Assembly (NCBI GenBank): GCA_035304085.1
Contig: DATGQT010000044.1
Location: forward strand, 1-5,413
Source of the DNA: DATGQT01 sp035304085
GTDB taxonomy: Bacteria; Bacteroidota; Rhodothermia; Rhodothermales; Rubricoccaceae
DNA length: 5,413 nt
Reading direction: 5' to 3'
In this document: piece by piece, positions 1 through 3,964 of the stretch
Layout: the number at the start of each line of letters is the position of its first letter
Numbering within the stretch: the stretch's first letter is position 1
The notes under the pieces: generated by a model
Databases searched by the model: none
Told to the model about the DNA's origin: nothing
The model's input: only the letters and a program-made list of their open reading frames with translations
Program-made: the position numbers and the translations under genes

Positions 1-7
1 ACCTCCG

Positions 8-292
8 TCATCTCCGCCGCGCATGGCGGGCCATGCGGACGCCGAGGTAGAGCAGGTACCCCGCCAGCGCCAGCATCCCGAGGACGAGGCCGTAGAACCA
101 GACCGGCTCCTCGGCCGCGTACAGGTACGCGGGCGCCGTCGCGTACCGAGAGCGTGCGTCGAAGGAACCCCGGTGCAGGGCGGCTCCGGCGTAGGCCGCG
201 AGGGCGGCGGCGAGGCCGAGCAGCAGCACCGCCACCACGGCCAGCCCGCGCCGGTTCCGGCGGTCCTCGGCGGCACGGGAGAAGCGAGGCAC
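8..292 (-). CDS. Small two-helix membrane protein, function unknown
   Basis: I do not recognise this 94-residue protein. It has an Arg-rich N-terminus (residues 1-15), a strongly hydrophobic segment at about 16-39, a polar loop at 40-62 with several Tyr, a second hydrophobic segment at about 63-85, and an Arg/His-rich C-terminal tail. By the positive-inside rule both ends should lie in the cytoplasm, with a loop of about 25 residues outside. The start is a GTG (290-292); no upstream Shine-Dalgarno sequence is visible and the next in-frame Met (residue 73) is too late to be used. The stop is TGA at 8-10. It is divergent from the FRG gene across a 92-base gap, so the two could share a control region. 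That it is a real gene rests on its clean membrane-protein composition; the opposite strand gives only Arg-rich, low-quality frames. Confidence 0.72.
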   Translation of the reverse strand: MPRFSRAAEDRRNRRGLAVVAVLLLGLAAALAAYAGAALHRGSFDARSRYATAPAYLYAAEEPVWFYGLVLGMLALAGYLLYLGVRMARHARRR

Positions 293-311
293 GGGAGGTC
301 GGGCAGGCAGA

Positions 312-329
312 GACGGGGCACGGCGCGAA
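312..329 (+). repeat. Copy 1 of an 18-base direct repeat upstream of the FRG gene
   Basis: GACGGGGCACGGCGCGAA ends 55 bases before the FRG start codon. A copy differing at one base (C to T) lies upstream of the Nudix gene at 1274-1291. The core, GCAC-G-GYGC, is a near inverted repeat. It may be an operator or promoter element shared by both genes, or simply a GC-rich coincidence. Confidence 0.5.
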
Positions 330-384
330 GCTACGCGACGTCCGCCCTCGGGATCAGGCGCCGGCCTCGGGCATTGGCAGCGGC

Positions 385-1179
385 ATGCGGATCCGCGAGG
401 AGACCATCCACACCCTCGGCGCGCTCATCGACGCCGTGACGCCGGAGGCGCCGGACCCCGAGACGGGCCACCGCCGCGACACCGGCGTCTACCACGGCGC
501 CTCCGACGCCGCCTACCCCCTCCTCACGACGCTCGACCGCCTCGGCGGCACGGACCCGCCCCACACCAAGGCCCACCTCGAGGCCCACGTCCTCCGCAAC
601 TTCGCCCGCTACGCGCGCCCCCACCTCGGCACCCCGCCCGCCAACGACTGGGAGCTCCTCGTCGTCGCGCAGCACCACGGCGTGCCGACGCGGCTGCTGG
701 ACTGGTCGTATTCCCCCCTCGTCGCCGCCCACTTCGCCACGTGCGCGCCGCGGCCGGGGCGCCCGTGCGCCGTGTGGCGGCTGGACTGGCAGCGGGTCCA
801 CCGCGCCTTCGGCCTCCCCGAGCTGGCGCTGCTCATCGAGGACCTCCGCGGCGTCGAGCGCCTCGGCGGCGAGGGCTTCACGCCCTGGGCCCTCTTCGAC
901 GGCGCCACGCCCGCCTTCGCGTGCATGATCGAGCCCCCCTCGCTCGACGCCCGCATCGTCGCGCAGGCCGCCGTGTTCACGCTCTGCTCCGACGCCACGC
1001 AGCCGTTCGAGGCCTTCCTCGACGCGCACGGGCTGGCCGAGGCGCTGACGAAGCTGGTCATCCCGCCCGAGGCCGTGGCGCTGATCCGCGACCAGCTCGA
1101 CCTCGCGGGGATGGGCGAGCGCCGGCTCTTCCCCGACCTCGACGGCGTCGCCGCCGCCATCCGGCGCTACTACGCCTGA
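385..1179 (+). CDS. Stand-alone FRG-domain protein
   Basis: This 264-residue protein is essentially one complete FRG domain (named for a conserved Phe-Arg-Gly motif). The N-terminal hallmark is at residues 36-38, but reads YHG instead of FRG; it is followed by the usual downstream pattern ending in LLTTLDR (46-52). The strongest signature is AQHHGVPTRLLDW at 95-107, followed by SPLVAAHFA. The later block with PPSLDARIVAQAAVFTL (184-200) and the ending LFPDLDGVAAAI (248-259) also match the family. The domain occurs in many bacteria and phages alone or fused to other modules; its biochemical activity is poorly established, and a relationship to ADP-ribosyltransferase folds is only a possibility. 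The ATG at 385 was chosen because the frame's upstream extension (from 154) is Arg/Gly/Ala-rich and overlaps the divergent gene. No Shine-Dalgarno sequence is visible. No membrane segment or signal peptide is present, so it should be cytoplasmic. Family assignment is firm; function is not. Confidence 0.9.
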   Translation: MRIREETIHTLGALIDAVTPEAPDPETGHRRDTGVYHGASDAAYPLLTTLDRLGGTDPPHTKAHLEAHVLRNFARYARPHLGTPPANDWELLVVAQHHGVPTRLLDWSYSPLVAAHFATCAPRPGRPCAVWRLDWQRVHRAFGLPELALLIEDLRGVERLGGEGFTPWALFDGATPAFACMIEPPSLDARIVAQAAVFTLCSDATQPFEAFLDAHGLAEALTKLVIPPEAVALIRDQLDLAGMGERRLFPDLDGVAAAIRRYYA

Positions 1180-1192
1180 GCGCCGAGCGGTA

Positions 1193-1218
1193 GGGGAGGC
1201 GAGGGAAGGGGGAAAGGG
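1193..1218 (+). other. Potential G-quadruplex motif after the FRG stop codon
   Basis: Four G-runs lie at 1193-1196, 1203-1205, 1208-1212 and 1216-1218, separated by loops of 6, 2 and 3 bases. This fits the usual rule for quadruplex-forming sequence (four runs of at least three G with loops of 1-7). It begins 14 bases after the FRG stop codon on the coding strand, so the FRG transcript's 3' end would carry it. In GC-rich DNA such motifs can occur by chance, but the G/A-only character from 1201 to 1220 is distinctive. Confidence 0.5.
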
Positions 1219-1235
1219 AGGCTCAGTCCATATTT

Positions 1236-1263
1236 TTCACTTTTCACTTCTCACTTCTCACTT
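1236..1263 (+). repeat. Tandem heptamer repeat, four units
   Basis: Four back-to-back 7-base units read TTCACTT, TTCACTT, CTCACTT, CTCACTT, preceded by an A/T-rich patch (TATTTTT, from 1231). On the other strand this is an AAGTGAA/AAGTGAG series. The composition is far more AT- and pyrimidine-rich than anything else in the window. It resembles the short tandemly repeated heptamers known from intergenic DNA of cyanobacteria and some Bacteroidota. It sits between the FRG stop and the Nudix start. Confidence 0.85.
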
Positions 1264-1273
1264 TCTGGTGTCG

Positions 1274-1291
1274 GACGGGGCACGGTGCGAA
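1274..1291 (+). repeat. Copy 2 of the 18-base direct repeat upstream of the Nudix gene
   Basis: GACGGGGCACGGTGCGAA matches copy 1 (312-329) at 17 of 18 bases and ends 65 bases before the Nudix ATG. In this copy GCAC-G-GTGC is a perfect inverted repeat. A similar distance to the start codon in both genes favours a regulatory role, but two copies in one window are not proof. Confidence 0.5.
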
Positions 1292-1356
1292 CTTCTCGGC
1301 CGGCCCACCGTTGGCGCGTCCCGATCCTCCGTCCTTCCGCGCCGCCCTTCTCCCGC

Positions 1357-2064
1357 ATGCTCCTCTTCCTCTGCACCTTCGCCGACGATCTCGGGCGCAT
1401 CGCCAAGGAGGGGCTCGTGAGTGAGGGGGAGCCGTTCGTGCTGCACCCGACGCTGGAGGAGGCGCAGGCGGCCTGCCGCGCGCCCGACGGCCGGCGCGGC
1501 CACGTCCTCGTCCTCGACCCCCACCGCATCGCCTACGCGCGGCACCACCCGCCGACGGCGCACGCCCTCGCGCCGCACGCCTTCCTCAACCTCAAGCCGT
1601 TCCGGCCCCCGCTCGCCATCGAGGCCGCCGGCGGCTGCGTCGTCCGCCGGACGAAGAAGGGGAACGTGAAGGTGCTCACGATCTTCCGGCGGGGCACGTG
1701 GGACCTCCCGAAGGGGAAGCTCGACCCCGGCGAGAGCCCCGAGGCCGGCGCCCTCCGCGAGGTGAGCGAGGAGGTGGGCATCCCGCTGGACAAGCTCACC
1801 CTCGTCAGGCCCCTCGGCGTCACGCTCCACGGCTACGTCCTCCCCCGCAAGCGCCGCTACGCCGTCAAGACGACGCACTGGTACGCGATGACGACGACGG
1901 AGAAGGCGTTCAAGCCGCAGAAGGCGGAGAGCATCGAGGCGGTGTCGTGGATGAAGTGGTCGAAGGCGCGGGAGCGGCTCGGCTACGAGAGCCTCCGCCG
2001 CCACCTCGCCGCGCTCGACCCCGAGACGCTCGGCCTCCCCCCCGACGAGGCCGCCAAGCGCTGA
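1357..2064 (+). CDS. Nudix hydrolase with an extra N-terminal domain
   Basis: This 235-residue protein has a perfect Nudix box, G-x5-E-x7-R-E-U-x-E-E-x-G-U, at residues 120-142; the metal-binding glutamates are E135, E138 and E139. Nudix enzymes hydrolyse nucleoside diphosphates linked to another group; the substrate here cannot be read from sequence. The Nudix domain starts near 87 (IEAAGGCVVRR) and includes WDLPKGKLDPGE and, after the box, THWYAM (173-178) and FKPQKAESIEAVSW (185-198). This arrangement is typical of Bacteroidota Nudix proteins of about 200 residues. The first 85 residues do not look like Nudix: a helix-like LGRIAKEGLVSEG, then FVLHPTLEEAQAAC, then GHVLVLDP, ending in LAPHAFLNLKPF. 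Their order recalls ART/KptA-like domains, but I see no catalytic residues to prove it. The ATG at 1357 is preferred over an in-frame GTG at 1285, whose extra 24 residues are Arg/Pro-rich and would cover the 18-base repeat. No Shine-Dalgarno sequence is visible. Confidence 0.92.
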   Translation: MLLFLCTFADDLGRIAKEGLVSEGEPFVLHPTLEEAQAACRAPDGRRGHVLVLDPHRIAYARHHPPTAHALAPHAFLNLKPFRPPLAIEAAGGCVVRRTKKGNVKVLTIFRRGTWDLPKGKLDPGESPEAGALREVSEEVGIPLDKLTLVRPLGVTLHGYVLPRKRRYAVKTTHWYAMTTTEKAFKPQKAESIEAVSWMKWSKARERLGYESLRRHLAALDPETLGLPPDEAAKR

Positions 2065-2083
2065 GGCCCGCGGCCGCGCTCAG
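2061..2083. terminator. Possible bidirectional terminator between convergent genes
   Basis: CTGAG (2061-2065) pairs with CTCAG (2079-2083), so both stop codons lie in the arms. The interior contains a perfect 10-base palindrome, CGCGGCCGCG (2069-2078), that could form a competing structure. There is no T-tract on either side, so intrinsic termination is uncertain. Confidence 0.27.
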
Positions 2084-2595
2084 CCCTGCTTCTTCGCCCG
2101 CCGCCACTGCACGGCCACGAGCGCGAACAGGAACGCCTGCACGGCGGGCGGGAGGTAGGGCGGGAGCGTGATCTCCGTCCGCGTGGTGAACGGGCTGCGG
2201 GGCCGGAGGCGGCCCACCCGCCGCGTCCCGCTCCGCACCTCGAACGTGCGCCCGAGCGCGTGCTCGGCCTGGAGCACGAGGGGCACGTCGGCGGCGCCCG
2301 GGGCGGCGCGGGCCCGATCCAGCATGGCGCCCCGCACGAGGACGAGGAGCCGGCGGCGCCACGCCGCCGGCTGCTGCGCCCGCGCCACCTCCACGCCCTC
2401 GAACGTGAGCACGAAGTGGCGTCCCCGCCGGTCGCTCTCCACCCCGAACGGCACCACGCCCACGGTCACCTCGGCCGCGCCCCCCTTCAGCAGCCGCACC
2501 CGCGCGACGGGACGCCCCTCCTTGCTGAGCGCGTGCTCTTTCTCGAGGAGGTCGAACGTCCACGGCGCAGCGCCGGCGGGTTCAGCGACGAGCAT
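2080..2595 (-). CDS. Conserved-looking protein of unknown function with a C-terminal hydrophobic helix
   Basis: I cannot name this 171-residue protein. Residues 12-50 and 58-72 read as short alternating beta strands (WTFDLLEKEHAL, VARVRLLKGG, AEVTVGVVPFG, HFVLTFEGVEVAR). An Arg-rich stretch follows at 80-96, then more strand-like segments (VPLVLQAEHAL, RTFEVRSGTRRVGRL). The end carries LPPYLPPAVQAFLFALVAVQW (145-164, moderately hydrophobic) and a basic tail. A compact beta-rich domain, perhaps of tubby/scramblase-like type, held at the membrane by one C-terminal helix would fit, but that is a shape guess only. There is no signal peptide. The ATG is at 2593-2595 and the stop TGA at 2080-2082, 15 bases from the convergent Nudix stop. 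No Shine-Dalgarno sequence is visible. The codon and residue pattern support a real gene against the Arg/Ala/Pro-rich alternative frames. Confidence 0.78.
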   Translation of the reverse strand: MLVAEPAGAAPWTFDLLEKEHALSKEGRPVARVRLLKGGAAEVTVGVVPFGVESDRRGRHFVLTFEGVEVARAQQPAAWRRRLLVLVRGAMLDRARAAPGAADVPLVLQAEHALGRTFEVRSGTRRVGRLRPRSPFTTRTEITLPPYLPPAVQAFLFALVAVQWRRAKKQG

Positions 2596-2689
2596 CGGGG
2601 GTGTGGGGCGAGACTTTACGGGGGCTCCCAGAACCTGGAACGGGGGCCGTCCATAAGAAAGCGACTGGCACGTCGTCCCACCACCAACC

Positions 2690-2696
2690 GGAGAGG
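2690..2696 (+). promoter_or_regulatory. Strong ribosome binding site that fixes a TTG start
   Basis: GGAGAGG lies 6 bases upstream of a TTG at 2703-2705. It is the only clear Shine-Dalgarno sequence in the window, and it decides the start of the 93-residue gene over a GTG at 2601, which would add 34 unconvincing residues. Confidence 0.7.
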
Positions 2697-2702
2697 TCCA
2701 CC

Positions 2703-2984
2703 TTGGCGCTGTACGAGCTCAAAGAGGCGAAGCTGAACGGGATCCCGGGCGAGGGCTACGCCTACGTCGTCGACACGCCCCAGGGGAAGGCCTACCGCGG
2801 CGTGTTCTTCGCCCGGGACGCGGCGGCCGTGGACGAGGCCTCGGGGCACGACGCACCCGTGCCCTTCGAGGGCACCGTCTACCACAAGACCGTCGAGCGC
2901 GTCGAGACGCTCGACGTCAACGTGACGAAGACGGTCCCCGTCGCCGCCGGCACGCGGGCCGACTTCGAGGTGGTCGAGGGGTAG
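2703..2984 (+). CDS. Small soluble protein of unknown function (TTG start)
   Basis: This 93-residue protein is not one I recognise. It starts MALYELKEAKLNGIPGEG (TTG read as Met) and continues with strand-like blocks: YAYVVDTPQGKAYRGVFFA (18-37, with breaks), VPFEGTVYHKTVERVETLDV, and a final VTKTVPVAAGTRADFEVVEG. It has no Cys, no signal peptide and no membrane segment, is acidic overall, and alternates hydrophobic and polar residues as a small beta-rich cytoplasmic domain would. The start is set by GGAGAGG six bases upstream. It is divergent from the 171-residue gene (107 bases between starts) and ends 8 bases from the convergent release-factor-like gene. The clear ribosome binding site suggests efficient translation. 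No function is claimed. Confidence 0.8.
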   Translation: MALYELKEAKLNGIPGEGYAYVVDTPQGKAYRGVFFARDAAAVDEASGHDAPVPFEGTVYHKTVERVETLDVNVTKTVPVAAGTRADFEVVEG

Positions 2985-3004
2985 ACGCGCCGTCACTCGG
3001 CGTC
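2984..3004. terminator. Possible hairpin at the convergent gene ends
   Basis: GCCG (2989-2992) pairs with CGGC (2998-3001) around a TCACT loop, and GAC (2984-2986) pairs with GTC (3002-3004) with a two-base bulge. It spans the 8-base gap between two convergent genes. No T-tract follows on either strand, so the call is weak. Confidence 0.25.
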
Positions 3005-3346
3005 GGGGGGCCTCCGGCGGAGCGCCTTCGTCTGCGCGCGCCGCCGCTTGGCCTCGCGGTGCCGCGCCTTCGAGGCCGCCGTGGGGCGGGTGGCGACGCG
3101 CCGCTTGCGCGGGCGGTTGGCCGCCTCCAGCCGCCGCCGCAGCTCCTCGAGGGCCAGCGCCCGGTTGCGGTGCTGGCTCCGTGAGGCCCGGCTCGTCACG
3201 GTGAGGCCCGAGGGCCGGTGCGTCAGGCGCACGCCGCTCTCGACCTTGTTGGCGTGCTGGCCGCCGGGCCCGCCGGAGCGGAACGTCTCCACGTCGCACT
3301 CGGCCAGCAGCGCCGCGTCGTCCTCGGGGATGGGGATGCGCGGCAT
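2993..3346 (-). CDS. GGQ-motif release-factor-like peptidyl-tRNA hydrolase
   Basis: This 117-residue protein is a lone catalytic domain of class I peptide chain release factors. The GGQ motif is at residues 28-30 within FRSGGPGGQHANKVESGV (22-39), and RLTHRPSGLTV (40-50) is the expected continuation. It lacks the stop-codon recognition domain of full RF1/RF2 (about 360 residues). The tail from about 78 is basic, with ATRPTAASKARHREAKRR (85-102), close in style to the ArfB (YaeJ) C-terminal tail that enters the empty mRNA channel of stalled ribosomes. By analogy it would hydrolyse peptidyl-tRNA on stalled ribosomes in the cytoplasm. The core reads more like RF1 and the mitochondrial MTRFR type than E. 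coli ArfB, so I give no symbol. The ATG is 3 bases past the stop of the MgtC-like gene, so the two are probably cotranscribed and perhaps translationally coupled. Confidence 0.9.
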   Translation of the reverse strand: MPRIPIPEDDAALLAECDVETFRSGGPGGQHANKVESGVRLTHRPSGLTVTSRASRSQHRNRALALEELRRRLEAANRPRKRRVATRPTAASKARHREAKRRRAQTKALRRRPPDAE

Positions 3347-3349
3347 CGG

Positions 3350-3847
3350 CTAATCCACGTCGCCGTGGCCGGGGCCGAACACCCGCCGCTCGACCCGGCC
3401 CAGCACCCGGAGCAGGGCGACGACGAGGACGGCCACCCCCGCCGCGAGGACGTAGCGCCCCAGCGCCACGGCCACTCCCACGGGCGCCACGACGAGGAGC
3501 GTCGCCGCCGTCGTCAGCCCCCGCGCCACGTTCCGGTCCGGGTCGCGGAAGACGGCCCCGGCGCCGACGAACGAGATGCCGACGACGACGGCCTGGATGA
3601 TGCGGACGGGGTCCGCGCTCAGCGCCCCCTCGGGCACGCCGGCGCCGGCCCACACCTGCGCCGAGGCGGCGGTGACGAGCTGACCCAGCTCGACGAAGAG
3701 GAAGGCCGAGAGGCAGACGAGCATGTGGGTGCGGATGCCCGCCCACTTGCCGGCGGCCTCGCGCTCGAACCCGACGAGTCCGCCGAGGAGGAGGGCGACC
3801 AGCGCCTCGGCCAGCGTGAGGAGCTCCTGCGGGGCGGTGTCGAGCAT
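3350..3847 (-). CDS. MgtC/SapB-family membrane protein
   Basis: This 165-residue inner-membrane protein carries the MgtC/SapB family signature. GGLVGFEREAAGKWAGIRTH (22-41) is the first conserved block, with the acidic-basic ERE and the A-G-x-R-T-H motif. RIIQAVVVGISFVGAGAVFRD (83-102) and GLTTAATLLVVAPVGVAVALG (110-130) are the second and third. Hydrophobic segments lie at about 9-28, 41-60, 82-99, 109-128 and 131-149. It has only the membrane domain: the C-terminal cytoplasmic domain of the roughly 230-residue MgtC is absent, as in SapB-type members. Family roles include survival under low magnesium or acid stress and modulation of the F1Fo ATPase for MgtC itself; the role of short members is unclear. 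The ATG is at 3845-3847 and the stop TAG at 3350-3352. It is the first gene of a minus-strand pair with the GGQ protein. Confidence 0.92.
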   Translation of the reverse strand: MLDTAPQELLTLAEALVALLLGGLVGFEREAAGKWAGIRTHMLVCLSAFLFVELGQLVTAASAQVWAGAGVPEGALSADPVRIIQAVVVGISFVGAGAVFRDPDRNVARGLTTAATLLVVAPVGVAVALGRYVLAAGVAVLVVALLRVLGRVERRVFGPGHGDVD

Positions 3848-3895
3848 GGGAGGCGGGGAACGGGCAGAGCGGCGTGTACGCGCGGCCCCAATCTC

Positions 3896-3905
3896 CGTTC
3901 GAACG
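3896..3905. promoter_or_regulatory. 10-base palindrome next to the promoter, candidate operator
   Basis: CGTTCGAACG is a perfect palindrome in the 117-base divergent region between the MgtC-like gene and the exported protein. It directly abuts the TTTG (-33) element at 3906-3909. Its position suits a regulator binding site; no known operator is matched. Confidence 0.35.
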
Positions 3906-3936
3906 TTTGCGAGTCTGGGCGTGGCGCTTATGTTCT
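3906..3936 (+). promoter_or_regulatory. Bacteroidota-type promoter for the exported repeat protein
   Basis: TTTG (3906-3909), a 19-base spacer and TATGTTCT (3929-3936) fit the Bacteroidota primary sigma pattern of TTTG at -33 and TA-n-n-TTTG at -7, with the last two positions of the -7 box off consensus. Transcription would begin around 3942-3944, giving a leader of about 20 bases. That leader is C/T-rich and has no Shine-Dalgarno sequence. Confidence 0.6.
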
Positions 3937-3964
3937 AGGTTCTTTCCCATCAACCCCCTTACCC

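Noticed and set aside
154..384. N-terminal extension of the FRG protein to a start at 154
   Set aside because: The added 77 residues are Arg/Gly/Ala-rich without domain character and overlap the divergent membrane-protein gene. The ATG at 385 gives a complete FRG domain.
1231..1265. CRISPR-like or phase-variation array at the heptamer repeat
   Set aside because: There are no spacers between units, and the repeat is outside the coding frames, so it is neither a CRISPR nor a clear in-frame phase switch.
1285..1356. GTG start for the Nudix gene at 1285
   Set aside because: It would add 24 Arg/Pro-rich residues and place the 18-base repeat inside the gene. The ATG at 1357 opens directly into a well-structured segment.
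2628..2638. Inverted repeat CCAG-AAC-CTGG between divergent genes
   Set aside because: The arms are only four bases and the symmetry does not extend, so chance explains it.
3896..3905. LexA (SOS) box
   Set aside because: The palindrome contains GTTC and GAAC but in the wrong order and spacing for the CGAAC-N4-GTTCG type box.
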